A stretch of 64,000 bases of DNA, taken from contig WEDG01001014.1 of NCBI GenBank assembly GCA_017591395.1, positions 1 through 64,000 of the forward strand. Direction: 5' to 3'. Each line of letters opens with the position of its first letter. The first letter of the stretch is position 1. Origin of the DNA: Schistocephalus solidus. Its lineage: Eukaryota; Platyhelminthes; Cestoda; Diphyllobothriidea; Diphyllobothriidae. A model generated the notes under the pieces. That model did no database searches and was not told the DNA's origin. It saw only the letters and a list, made by a program, of their open reading frames with translations. The position numbers and the translations under genes were made by a program. Below, in pieces: positions 23,311 through 35,282 of this stretch.

Positions 23311-26300
23311 ATGACACCTCTCTATAACGTGCCTTCAATAGGATGCAGGAGGTTTAATTTTCCGAGTACGGGGAGTTAAATACCACATGCCAGCACATGA
23401 AAATCTCACTTAAGTAGGAAAGATGTCATTAAATGTAGCTTGGTATATACAGTTAGGTCAGGTTTCGTGGTTCACACTTAGACGGCTGTTTACTTTTACC
23501 AGCAAATACAAGTCGACTGTCAAGCTCAGATAATAAACTGGCAAATGGGAGGGAGGAGATTGAGTTTGGCACTGGGGAATTCTCCCTCACGACAAGGCCG
23601 AATCCAGCGTGCTTGTATCTATCTCAACGCTCTAGGGGTTGTGGTTTGGAAAGTTTCCAACTGAGGAAATAATTATGTTAACATTTGAGTCTTTTTGAGT
23701 TTCTGCAGGACTGAGAGTCAGAGTACAGTGCCTCCATGTAAATTCAGCATTCATGTAACTTTCACAAACGTGAACTCCGAACTATCCAGTTCGTGTGTGG
23801 CACGCGTAGACCGGTTGCTTCCTTCAGTCACTGTGCCTGGGTCAAGAAGAGTAGCCTTGAAATCGTCTTACCATGAGAACATGATGCGAAATGAAGCGAT
23901 TGCGCTGGTAGATGCTGGTCAAGCATACCTAAATATGAGCTAATTCACTCATAGGTTACTGTCGTCATCCTTTGCGACGGTCGAACCAGCAGTTGCTCAT
24001 TTACAACCGAATCGTATAAACGGTATTTCATTTTAAATTTGCAGGCACAGAAGCTTCCTAAAATACATCTAGCAACGAACAACAGCTACTAAAACGGGTT
24101 GATCAGAGAAAAAATTCTTATTATTCATCTTAGTTACTCTGCAACCAACACTTCCAATGTCAAACACGTACAACCACTCTGGATGCAATGGTCTGGATAA
24201 GTTTCAAAAAATGACGTGAAAGGTAGTGGGATACTGAAATATTTTCTATTACCCTTAGAGACTTCATAAATTTACTTTTATCTTTCTCTGAAGCAAGTAA
24301 GTTTGAGGACACCTAATTTTGACAATTCGAATTGTTTGCAGTAGTGTAGTTTTCTGAAGGCCAGCCAATCGTATCACTCAAAAGCAATTTAAACTCATCA
24401 AAACCTAGCATAGGACCTAACCAAACGTCTGTGTGCAGTTGGTAATTATTAAAACAGTATAAGGCCTCGAATATACAGGTATACCCTGCTGATACACTGG
24501 TGGTATTCACCGAAGCTCGATTGTGAACTTAAGGACTAAGAGGATCTCTTTTGGCATATCTGAAAACATTGTGAAGACACCACTCATAGTTTAGAATAAC
24601 TTTGAAATATGTTTGGACTGTGTCAACTTGTGTCCGCACAAAGTAAAGTATTTGAAATATTTGAGGATTTGGTCGACTTTTGAGCGACATGAAATTGCAG
24701 CTCATACTAACAGAGAGGCTGTTGCATAACGAGGAGCTCTGTACTGGAAGTATTTATTTATTAGAGCAATATACTTAGATAACCGTTTTTGATCCACACA
24801 ACTTGGAGCGTGATATAAGGAGGCTGTACTGTCGACAAGTTTTTCCGACTTTCCCTCTCATGGTAAGAATGGGACTATATCGTTTCGACTATAAAATGGA
24901 GCTGCCTTCGTGTTGTGAACGAAATCACTGTTTTCAGGGTTTTTGACCCACCATGATAATTCTCTTTCCGGTCAACGAATATTTTCAGGCGAGAAGAATC
25001 GCCTCCTTTGACTGACAGAAGGAAGCCAGCCTGTGGGGAGGTTAATCTGGAAGGGGAACGGCATATCAGCTTTACGGCCTGGCGCGGGGCTGGGAGTGGA
25101 TTGCTAATCACACTTGAGTCCAGCTCGCAGGCCGCTAATTGAGAGCTAACTTCCAACAGAGCAGACAACTGGGAAATATAATCTGATCTGGTATCCCCTC
25201 GGGGACGCCGCGTGGCGGGTTGAGAAGGCGCGGCTCGATGTCGTCAGAGCGATTAGTGGAGCGTAAAGGTGACAATATCGCAAGGGGTAAGGATCCCCAG
25301 GCGCCTTCACTGCCTCTTTCACGCCTCTTTCGGCCAGCCTCTTCTTCCTCGTCCTCCTCCTCCTCCCTCCATCACCACCACCACCACTCCTCCTCTGCCT
25401 TGGCCCCTTTATGCTGGGTTTTCCACCCCCGCCCACGGTAAGATAGTACGTGGGCTGGGTTTCGCTGATCAGTTCAGTCTGCAAGAGGGCCACGAGGGAG
25501 TAAAGATAGAACAAGTCACCGGATCGTGTCGGCAATTAAGTTCAGTAGCCCAACAACCATAACAGGGACGCCAGCTTAATGGTTCACGAATCAGTCGAAA
25601 CCATCAATTTGGCAGCTGTTCATGACTCTGGTCAAGCTACTCCCTAGGTGACAGCACCTGCGGTGGATCATAAGTTCCAGCGGAACGCAATGAAATGAAA
25701 CAAGAGTTTGCTAAAATTAGCCGATGGATGCGGTTTTTTTCCAAGTCATTTATGAATGATTTTGTGCCTTTTACTCAAATCAGTGCAGTTGGTTTAGGCT
25801 TCGGCTGCAATTTTTTTCCCCGAATTTCTAGACCTTGCATGAGGTTTGTTATGTGCAGGGCTTTATGTGACGAGAGCCATATAACAGCAGGACATTCACA
25901 ATCGCAGGGAAAGAGACGCGGAAGAGGAACCGGGCTTCAATACTTCAGTTGGAATGCTCACGCACAGCAGGCGCGCAACTACTATAGAGAATGGTTGCAT
26001 GGCATACGTTAGCCAGCAACTAGTGGTAGACAAATGGAACATCGCTTAAGACAGATAGATCCCCGATTTTCGACACTAACGTTTTTGATGCAACGTGAAA
26101 AATTTGTTTTGGTTCCAAAGACTTTTCATACCTTTGGAGCGAAGTATCCCCATCCCACTGGAATCATACTTACAGAGCTGCTAAATGAGTTATAGGTTTT
26201 AGCAAATTGATATTCTCAGCGAATATTGTGCGACTATATTAACTCCTAAATTCGAGACTAGAAATAATTTAATTTTGCTAGCCCAAGACAGAATAGGGAG

Positions 26301-27101
26301 AAAAAGTTATAAGCGTTGGGATTTCGGTGCTGGTACGTCTGCCAGAAAACTCATGCATCAGTCTGACCATCCATTGTGAGCAAGCGGTCGAATAAAGCTG
26401 TAATCCCGGCCACCACATTGTTTTGCTTTCAGGGTCGATGATGCTCGGCTTCCACCCAGTCATCCCACTCCATATTTATTTGAAAAGAAATAGACAGGTG
26501 CGTTCTGCAGCCGAAGACTACAAATAAATGGGAGCGGGAGTAATTTATAAGAATCAGCGTGGATCTTGCCTCACTAGGCTCACCATCACCTGCGCAAGGC
26601 TGAACTAGTATTGCCTCTTTTAAGACCATTGCCACGACCTGCACATGTCGGGGCTGGAGTCTCCCGCTAATGCAGTAACGGCCATTTAGGGTACTTTGTT
26701 GAGGACTGGTTTCCGTGGCAGGTGGAACAGATTTTTACGCGTGCAGTGAAGGTTTGAAGCGCATACGTAACTCCTGGAGGGCACGTGCTTTCTCGGGTTC
26801 GCGAAAGGATGCAAATATTTATTTACAACAAATTAAGTTAGTGGCTTCCTTTGAAGTAGTTTGTCTCCTATCAGGATCTGAAGAGTAAAACCTGCAAAGC
26901 TCGAAATCAGTCTTGGAAGACGGAAAGATCACTGACACTCTGTAGCAGCTCAAATAGTGGAGATGTCGTGAACATCAGACCAAGCCCCCGAAACAGGATA
27001 AGACTCGACGCCGAAAAATGGGCTTATTGTGCACAGCAACCGAGTCCTTGTTCCAGATGGCAGAGGGTAATGGTGAAGCTATTACGTGTACTGTTAGTGT
27101 T
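23311..27101. other. no gene seen; one low-complexity patch
   Basis: About 3.8 kb without a recognisable gene. Around 25335-25425 there is a CTTCTTCCTCGTCCTCCTCC and CATCACCACCACCACCAC low-complexity patch. It creates Ser- and His-run frames that I do not treat as protein. A fragment resembling the tRNA-like repeat at 46300 (GTGTGGCACGCGTAGACCGG) lies at about 23796. Confidence 0.5.
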
Positions 27102-27113
27102 AGGTCATGCCTG
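27102..27113 (+). repeat. target-site duplication, left copy (RTE-e)
   Basis: AGGTCATGCCTG lies immediately before the element's 5' end. An identical 12-mer follows the 3' end at 30156-30167. Confidence 0.85.
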
Positions 27114-27585
27114 GGGTGTAGGTGGTACTAGTTAGGGGTAGTACCATACAGATAGCATTTGGTCACTCCATTTGTCTGGTACAGGTGGTGAAAGCTTCTG
27201 TGACCGCCTTTAACTGATACCCAACTCTCACCTGTGACTCCTCGTAGCTGGGCCCTTCCCAATGGTCAAACCCCGGGGAAACTGTCACGACCGACGGGCT
27301 AAACAAGGTGAGGGTCTCCGGTGCTCTGTGTGCCTCCACACCCGGTATGTCTGACTCCCGAACTCCCCGCCTACCCCCCCTCTCAAAAAGTCCTAAAATG
27401 GGCACGACAGCAACCCCGTAGGCGGCCCAGGCTAACACGGGTCGCTCTCCCACTAAAACAAAATCATGACACATATTGCAGTTCGGTAGCCGTCTGGGAT
27501 GTCTGAGCAGCCCTATATAGGGACACCACTGCTTGGCTCCTAGCGGAGGAAGGGGCTAGAAAAGATGCCCTTAAAAAATTCAGTG
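27114..27585 (+). other. RTE-e 5' UTR with terminal hairpin
   Basis: This is the most complete 5' UTR in the window. It shares blocks with RTE-c (minus strand), RTE-f (35032-35150, internally shortened) and RTE-j (from about 59776). An 8-bp perfect stem, TGGTACTA at 27123-27130 with TAGTACCA at 27139-27146, encloses the loop GTTAGGGG. It ends with GGCTAGAAAAGATGCCCT at the deletion point. It probably holds an internal promoter, as RTE-type elements must, but I see no definite promoter box. Confidence 0.6.
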
Positions 27586-28404
27586 ACCAATGGAGCAAAG
27601 CAGGGCTGCGTACTGGCCCTCACCCTCTTCAGTCTCATGCTCTCTGCTATGCTGATGGACGCCTACCGTAATGGGCGCCCTGGGATCCGCATCGCCAACA
27701 GAACTGACGGGCACATTCTTATCACATGGCGTATGCAGACCCCAACGCGCGTGTCTACGACGAAAGTCTATGACTTTCTCTTCGCGGACGACTGCGCCCT
27801 TAACACCATGACGGAGGAGGACATGCAAAGGAGCATGGACCTCTTCGCCGCAGGCTGCGTGAATTTTGGATATAAAATCAGTACAACCAAAACGATGGTC
27901 ATGCACCAGACGCCGCCCAGCGCCGAATATAATGCCCCCTGAATCAATGTCCTAGGCGCTAGACTCAAAAATGTGAAAACGTTTGCTAATCTGGAAAGCA
28001 CGCTGTCATACAACACGAGAATCGACGACGAGGTCGCTCAACGGATCTCCGAAGCCAACCAGGCCTTCGGCCGGCTGCAGGCCTCCGTATGGAATTGCCA
28101 TGGTATTCACCTGAACACCAAATTGAAGATGTACAAGGCCATCGTCTTGACGAAAATTCTTTACGGAGTGGAGACCTGGACCTTTTACTCAAACCAAGCC
28201 ATGAAGCTGAATCACTTCCACTTGAAGCTGAAATGGCAAGACAGGATCCCGGACGCGGAAGTCCCGGAGTGGACCGGAATCCTCAGCATCCACGCCATGC
28301 TGAGGCAAGTGCAACTGCGAGGGAGCGGCCACCTGGTGAGAATGGACGACGAGCGACTACCCAAACGACTTTTCTACGGAGATGTCGCTGCGGGTGCTTG
28401 CTAA
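27586..28404 (+). pseudogene. RTE-e: RT C-terminal part and connection region
   Basis: Two overlapping frames (27565-27942 and 27973-28404) cover the RT from NGAKQGCVLALTLFSLM through FADD (27781-27792), DLFAAGC and TTKTMVMHQ, then the connection with [19 protein letters not shown] and [21 protein letters not shown] stop at about 27940 and a short deletion near 28220 (where HLSCLRRI is missing) break it. Motifs A and B before NGAKQ are absent because of the internal deletion. Confidence 0.85.
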
Positions 28405-28529
28405 CACGGAGGTCAAAAACGGCACTAAAAGGAAAGTGGGAAGAAATATCTGGAGCAACTGCAAATCAACCCGGCGACCTGGGATGACCTCAACCAGGAT
28501 AGACCGACTTGGAGAAGATCCGTAAAGAC

Positions 28530-29181
28530 TGGTGCAGCAATCTATGAGGCCAACTGGATCACCGCTGCTAAGGCCAACAGGACGGATCGCAAGTCACAAG
28601 CACCGCGGATCAACACCACCAGTGCCAAAGCCCTGCCAATGTGCCCAAGCTGTAAACGTACACTCATCGCGCGAATCGGTCTGGTCGGACATTTTCAAAC
28701 TCAATGCAACAAATATCCCACAACATCAATTTCCGTCACACCTGCCTCAGACTCCACGACGATGACCACCCTAACCACTGATAACAAATTCTTTGATGCC
28801 CCACTACCCTCGATCACCGACACCATCCTCCCTCCACCACCCTCTGCGCCGATCACGGCGACGAACACTACGTTTCCCACTCCCACCACCTCAGTAGCCA
28901 CCCCCGACTACCTGCCACCTGCTACCTCCAACACCACCACCGTCCCCAGTACCAGTGATGGGGACTCGGTACTAACCTGTCCTCATTGCGATCGCACATT
29001 CCCCTCACATATCGGCCTGGTCGGTCACTTGCGAATCAATCGCACAGAGACCGATGAACCCACGCCAGCAGCACCAACATACACCCACCACACCCGACTC
29101 AACTCTCGGCACTGCTTACGCACATTCACACACAGCGTGAGTCTATATGTCCACATGTGTCTGCATGAAAACCTGCAGTAG
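28530..29181 (+). pseudogene. RTE-e: C-terminal zinc fingers
   Basis: The frame at 28639-29181 starts within [22 protein letters not shown], an atypical finger with Cys as last ligand. It then has a Thr/Pro-rich linker of about 90 residues, [21 protein letters not shown] at about residue 115, and a third unit C..CLRTFTHSVSLYVHMCLH. All finger helices share a GLVGH-type core, as expected of tandem duplication. The ending CLHENLQ followed by a stop matches the RTE-j terminus HKNLR. Confidence 0.85.
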
Positions 29182-30155
29182 AACCCCGCCAGCGATACCA
29201 CAACACTACATCTCTTCTCATCAGCCTCTGAACCTCACATGATCTCATGTAATACCACCAAAAATATGCTCTCAGTCTGCATAGCTGATTGAGAGGCATG
29301 CAAGTTCCTCGGCTCCTTCTCCGTGTGGCTCCTCTGTTGCATGTGTGAACTGAGCCTGTTAATATCACGGGATGATAAGCGCCGTGGGTTTGAAGGTTGC
29401 CAACGGACAATTACACTCAGACCTCACATTTAGTCCAATGTGTGTTGCGTGGAGTGCCTTACCGGTGGTCTGAGAGTCGGGCTGGGATGGCTCCTTCTTA
29501 ACATGACCTCTGGCTATCTCACACATGTGAGATGTGAGCCTTTCAACCCTCTGTTGCATGAAATCCTGGTGCCTGTGTTTGGGAGCAAGGTCATGTACGT
29601 AGTACGCGTAGATGAAGTCACCATCAGCTGCGCCCACTTCCGCATCAGACGACTGACCGGCTCGGACGGTGGTCTGATTATGAAGTGGGGGAGAGTGTGA
29701 GGTCGACGGCTCAGCACATTTCTTCGCTATAAACAATTTGACGCGCTTGAAACTATCAGGGTGCGCTAAAAGCCGTGGCCAACTGACGGGATTTTTCGGA
29801 GCGCGTGGTCAGCCCAGTGTGTGTTTTGTTTGGAGTGGCGAACTGAGAGTCAGGCTGCAATGGCTCCTTCTTAAGGTGGCCTTTATGGCACACCCACTCC
29901 ATGGGATCCAAGCCAGGTGTGGTGCTACACCCAGGGGCGGCTCCGGCCATGCCAGCCACATGTGTTTTCTCCCACCTCCGGTTTTCTGCACTCTGTCATG
30001 ACACCGGGCTCAGGTGGGGGAGGAGGAGAGTGTGCGGTAGATGCAGCGCAAGGCTACTATTACTTAAAACTAATACACATGCAAATCACAGTCTCTGCAC
30101 CATCATGGTGTGGAATATATGGTGGGCATCGTCGGGCTACGACAGTCGAACTGTC
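29182..30155 (+). other. RTE-e 3' UTR (two modules)
   Basis: Two diverged repeats of one design lie in tandem. Each has GAGAGTC.GGCTG..ATGGCTCCTTCTTAA (29470-29505 and 29845-29875) preceded by a GTGTGTTxxGTxxGAGTG stretch. The second module opens with CAGGGTGCGCTAAAAGCCGTGG (29758-29779). The element ends CGACAGTCGAACTGTC at 30155. Confidence 0.7.
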
Positions 30156-30167
30156 AGGTCATGCCTG
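30156..30167 (+). repeat. target-site duplication, right copy (RTE-e)
   Basis: AGGTCATGCCTG, identical to 27102-27113. Confidence 0.85.
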
Positions 30168-32929
30168 AAAGAACGTCTCAGAGGTAAATGTTTGCATACG
30201 ATTGAAGGAGCAAGTGCATGTGTCCTGTACCCAAATGGTTGCTGTTAAATTAGCTGCGGGTTGGTGTGTCTAGTAACAGTTAAATTCCAAATAATCTTTT
30301 CGGACACCTCCATATTTTTTATCATTAATGTAAAATTAAACTTTATTTAAAGAAGGACACTGATGTTTATGCAATAATTTCGAGCGCTGCTGCAACCAGT
30401 AAATGGAAATCGGATCATAGCCGTCTACTATGTTACCATTGAGGCATGGCCCAAAAAATGTTTACAAATTTATGTCCACTTCGACTTCAAAAACCCGCTT
30501 ACTTTCGGAAGCATAGGGAGATTTAAGATGAAAAACGGAAGGGCAGGCAAGTTTAAACTGCTGAAACCCAGTGCTTCCTCAGCAGGTCCTATGGATTACC
30601 CCTCGAAAGTACCATAACAGTGAGTTCAATGCAAAGAAGAACTGATACATTTAACAACGCCAAGCGTATAGTGCAATATTTAGCATTCACTGAAACTAAA
30701 AAATCAACGTTTTTAATGGCTTTCTGTCGCTGCGTAGTTTAGATTTATGAACCATCACTGAGCACTCGGAACCTGACCCGAATGTATGGACCACAATCCA
30801 CATTAATATTAAAGGACTTTAAGTGAAATTTTATCATAAATGAAGCATTCAAATTAATTTTGCGTTCCTTATAAATAACAACTTTTTTAGACAAGCGGAA
30901 ATGTTGGAAATATCGAATAATCTAGTGACTGCGTAAACTTAACTTTTCGAATTACATAAAGTCTGTCCATGCAAATAACTGAATAATTTTAAAAAAACAA
31001 AAGGAGCACAAACTTCGAAAGTAATTTTTAGTGCAGTTTGCAGATCCTCTAAGAATTAGTTTACTATCAAGTATGGTGGTTCTACGAAGTCTACAGTTTG
31101 AGCTAAGATTCGAAAACGGTTGTGTGAGAATCCGCTGTAATTTTTCCGCTGTTGTACCGTTTTAGATGCGGTTGACTAAGGCAAGGAGAATTTTACTTTA
31201 TTTTACCAATAGGGATGTCACACTTTGAGAAGCCGGTAAATGACTAAGGGGTTGATATTTAATTTGCATGTGCAATCATGAGCATACCACTTTGAGTTTA
31301 TTAAGAGGACTTTTCTTCCGTATAATTAACATGTTGTTGGATTCGTCGAAGTTTGTCTAGTTTTAATGTCATTGAAAATTCAGCGAATAATTTCTGGTTT
31401 TGAGTGCTACCAATAAACTGCTCATGCGTTTATCAAAGCCTTCAAAATAAGATATTTCTTAAAATTATTTATTGAAGTAATTAATCCTTGGAGATTTTTA
31501 TGCATATGTTCATTTTGGTCATATTTGTCGACTCACCGAAAGGTGAAAATTCATCGCTCAAAAAATGAACGTCCGTAACGAAAGTCGGTGATAAATATGC
31601 TTTGAATCAATTGAAAAACTTCCCTTACTAGTTAGTGGCTACTGACTGGTACACTGAAAGCTGACTTACTTCATGCGAAAAATATGGAAAGTATCAAATT
31701 CGTCACTCAATGCTGCTCAGTGCAGTATGCACAATGTGAAGAACATAAGGATAGGAAAATATGAGTAAATTTGTTGGTTTGCATGTTAGATAGAATCCTC
31801 GCCTGTTTTTTCTATCTACCCTGCATGTCTCCGTTAATTTGACCGTGTTTTGAATAAGAGCTGGGTGTTTTTTTTCATATTCGCTGACTGAATTAATTTA
31901 ACTTTCTACGTGTCTTTCACTCGTTACCGGTTTTATGCAGTGACGGAAAGCAGGATAAAAGATGTTATGCTATTTTCGAACATCCGGGAGCTATGTATGG
32001 TGCAAACGTTGTGCTATTCTTCATTTTATCGCCGGACTGGGCTGTTTCCAACTACACGGACCAGTCAAACCGCCTCTTACAGCCACGTTGTCCGAAAAGA
32101 TTATGAGACTGTAAGATTTATTTTAACGAGGGAGCAGTGTTCTGTTATAGAGATGAGCGCCCACGTTTGCCGAGCTGACCAGGACCGTTTGACATTCGGC
32201 CGGACATCCATGCCGCACTAAAGAACATCAGGAACTGCGCTAGCGCACCAGGTGTGAACACTATGGTCGCTGCGCCGAACGACCCTGAAAGCGCAACACA
32301 CGCCGGACGCTAGAGCTTGTATGATTAAAAGTCCAGCATTTTAGGGCCACGTAGACTACAATGCCGTGTTTTATAAAAACTACAGTTTAGACACTGAGGC
32401 TGTTGCTAACACAAATGAGTAAGAAAAACGACCAGTCTCAGATTCTCAGTCTCAGTCTTTCGAACTTCAATATGGTTTAATCTAAAACTTTGTGTCTGTT
32501 GTAGGACCAAACATTGAACCCGATTTCTCTTTCAGGTCTTAAAAGGTTTGCTGATCGTACAGGAATGGCTTCAGGAACACCCGATCGTTTGGCTATCCCA
32601 TCTGTTGGACATTACCAAGAGAATATCGACTAGATTTGAACCCTCGCGTCCAGTACGAAGCTGGTATCAGGTTCTTCTTACTCTGCCTCTACTGCCAGTT
32701 TTCGTTGCGGCTGTAAAACAGTCCACAAAACCACCTGGCATAACTACCTCCACAGAATTTATCCAGGCAGCTAGTGCCCTATCGCCGCGTAGGACTGCCG
32801 CTCACTATGCCGATTTAAAAGTAGTCGGAGGATTAGGTCTCCATTCCACAAGGATGACGTATGTCGTCCCCTAAACAGGACATGAGACATGGAAATTCCC
32901 GCGATTCAGGTGCATTTTCTGCCAGAGAA
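30168..32929. other. no gene seen
   Basis: AT-rich. The frames at 31910-32221 (103 codons) and 32548-32874 (108 codons) have no recognisable motif, no conserved neighbour and ordinary background composition. I do not call them. Confidence 0.5.
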
Positions 32930-33170
32930 AATACGTGTAGATTTATGGTAAGGGTTAGGATGAAGTTGAAGGTTAGGTTTAACGTTTGGTCCAGAGTTAA
33001 TGTTAAGGTTTAGGTTAGTTTTAGTCTTAGCAGTAGGATTTAGACTAAGACTAGAACTACGCTTTTGGTTTATGTGAGAGCTAGTGTTAGAATTAGGATA
33101 CAGGAATGCTTTCCCTTCCTGCACAGGGCCACGTTTATTAGTTGGGCGGGGTCTTCCTCTTGGCATGTCG
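32930..33170 (+). repeat. degenerate TTAGGG-like dispersed repeat, copy 1
   Basis: The sequence is rich in GGTTAGG, AAGGTTTAGG, GTTAAGG and GTTAGTTTTAG. It is followed by TTAGGATACAGGAATG, TTCCTGCACAGGGCCACGTT and TTAGTTGGGCGGGG. The downstream part aligns with 40015-40110, so this is a repeat family with a telomere-like core, not just low complexity. Confidence 0.6.
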
Positions 33171-34880
33171 TGGTTAGGGGGCCGTCTAAGTCCCAAAGCA
33201 GGCTAGCTAAGTATTTCTAAGTCATTGCATTCTCCGAACGTTCTAATAACTAGCTGGCTCTTAACGCGGTGGGAAATCTGTGCACTATAGTGTGCTGAAA
33301 TTTTCCCGTTGGTAAGCGGGAGGGAATTGGCGTGTTCTCTTTATTAAGTACTTGCGCACTTCCGGACCGTAGTATTTGATTTACACGTAAAGCAGTATTT
33401 TTCGAGTGAGGTAGCCCTTCCTACCCAAAAGGTCACACCATGGAATATAAAAACAAGAAATAGTCATTTGACGAACACTGTGTTGCCCTAAAAGGGTAAA
33501 GTTTATCGTTCAGTGGACTGGATTCAAGAGACACGATTGCAGTATTGACCATCCTTGCTATTTTTACAGGAGATTTCTCAGTCACAACCTGGAGCATCCC
33601 TCGTCACTCTGCTGAAAACAGTTAAGGGGATGCCGAGTGAAGTATCTGATCGCTTCGGGTTGTTAAACTTCGTGACCAAGACAACCTCTGGTGTGCATTC
33701 TAGGATTAAGACCAAGAGATCCCCTAGAACCAGGAAGTGCTAGGATACCGGTTTCTTGTTTGTGGCTTCAGAATATGGTCAATCATTAAAGTATAGACAT
33801 CCTGTAAGATGCACCCTGATAAGGGGAGAAACCCTTTCTTCTAGTATCTTTGTGTAACCTCCTATGGCAAAGTCCCGAAAAAAGTCGAAAAATGGCTTTA
33901 CTTACAGTCGAAAGTGCTCCTACACATCAACTGCCTCTTCACCTCCTCGAGTCTTGGGTGTATGATCTCTGCAAAATTGGTTTAACCGGTAAGGTTCTGC
34001 GTGTAAAATTTACCTTTCTAGATTCTGTGGTTCCCTTGGAGACCTCCTTGAGTAAGAGACCTGTCTGATGGAAATAGCTTGCGCTACTCAAACCATCTGC
34101 TGGCCTGACCCATATGCAGTTGCTAGTGCACGTTTAAGATTGATCTGCCAAAGATACTGCAACCCTGCTGATGCAGGAGCATTTCATTGAATGTCATTAA
34201 CAATGCTTTGACGAGAAGAACAAAAGAAATGCAAGAGCTGAGAAGCCACGGAACTGCGTCGTTTACTGATCTAGCATAACTACAGTACGGGATAAGGACG
34301 TTCCGGTTTGTCTTAGGGCCCTGATCTAAAGCTTTCGCGTACCCTAGCTACCACAATCAACCAGCTGAATCACAGAGACAAGTTCCGCTAAGTATCAAAA
34401 GATTGAAGACACTAGAAAAAAATAGATTCATTCTGCACAGAAGACTGATGTGCAGGCACAGAAAACCATGTGAGTTGGCTGCTAGTCAATGGAGCGCAGC
34501 AGTTATGATATCATAGAAGTGTACACACACTCGGCAACTTGCGAGCGAGTTAATTTCCCAAAGGCCCTTCGTAACTCGAGGTGTTCCTAAGTCGGTGTTC
34601 AACAGCGTTTTAAGTGGTACTATACATATTTAAATTTTCACTCATAAGTAAGCGTGATATTGGGTCGTCAAGTGAGACATATGATCAAAGTTGCCAACTT
34701 TTTTCACGTTGGTATTATACTTTGTCATTCTTTTGTTTTTGTTAGAAAGCTGATACAAACATTTCCTATTTATAAATAAATTCATGCTTTAAAAAATATG
34801 AAAAATCTTGGTAAAGATGACTTGTATGACGCCAAACCAGGATACAAAGGACAGGAACCAGCTGCAGGGCAATTAGCTTG
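33171..34880. other. no gene seen
   Basis: No supported coding frame, RNA gene or element boundary. The longest frames (33555-33743, 33850-34068) are about 60-70 codons and unrecognised. Confidence 0.5.
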
Positions 34881-34884
34881 CGTC

Positions 34885-35020
34885 CAATTCCGGGCAACTT
34901 GGGTTTAGGATCAAGGTGAGGTTCAGTTTAGGGTTAGAGTTAAGGTTGGCGTTAAGGTCAGAGTTGGGGGTTAGGGTCAGGATTATGGTAAAGGTTAAGG
35001 TTTGGGTTCGTGCTAACTGT
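34885..35020 (+). repeat. TTAGGG-like repeat, copy 2, left half
   Basis: CCAATTCCGGGCAACTTGGG is followed by TTTAGGATC, GTTTAGGGTTAGAGTT, GGGGGTTAGGGTCAGG and GGTTAAGGTTTGGG. The tract stops at the RTE-f duplication and resumes at 39975, so RTE-f sits inside it. Confidence 0.65.
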
Positions 35021-35031
35021 AGGTTTCAGGT
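35021..35031 (+). repeat. target-site duplication, left copy (RTE-f)
   Basis: AGGTTTCAGGT. The same 11-mer is at 39964-39974. Confidence 0.8.
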
Positions 35032-35282
35032 CGGGGTTTAGGGGTACTAGTTAGGGGTAGCACCATACAGAGAGTATTTGGTCACTCCATTTGTCTCGTA
35101 CAGGTGGTGAATGCGGAGGAAGGGGCTAGAAAAGGTGCCCTAAAAATGCTGGTTATCACCTCTTCTGCAGCCGGCCACGGCTCGCATATCGTAAAATACG
35201 CGGTCGTAAAACTCAAACAAACAACAATACCCCCCATCCCAATCCCCCTCGCTATACCCTCCAGGCTGCTCGGGTAAGTCCA

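Larger units (their letters stand above)
27114..30155 (+). mobile_element. RTE-e: internally deleted copy with TSD
   Basis: A complete insertion unit of 3.04 kb: 5' UTR (27114-27585), a jump into the middle of RT, the RT C-terminal part and connection (27586-28400), fingers (28630-29180) and 3' UTR (29181-30155). Relative to RTE-f and RTE-j it lacks the whole endonuclease, linker and RT N-terminus, roughly 2 kb, removed between the 5'-UTR end GGTGCCCTAAA and the GTGACCAA.GGAG.. codons of RT. The perfect flanking duplication shows both ends are original. Its 3' half is close to RTE-c in inverted orientation. Confidence 0.9.

Noticed and set aside
25220..25562. Frames with Ser and His runs near 25370
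   Set aside because: Produced by CCT/CAC low-complexity DNA; no conserved domain, and overlapping frames on both strands are equally open.
32548..32874. 108-codon plus-strand frame
   Set aside because: No domain recognised, no supporting neighbour or splice pattern, background composition.
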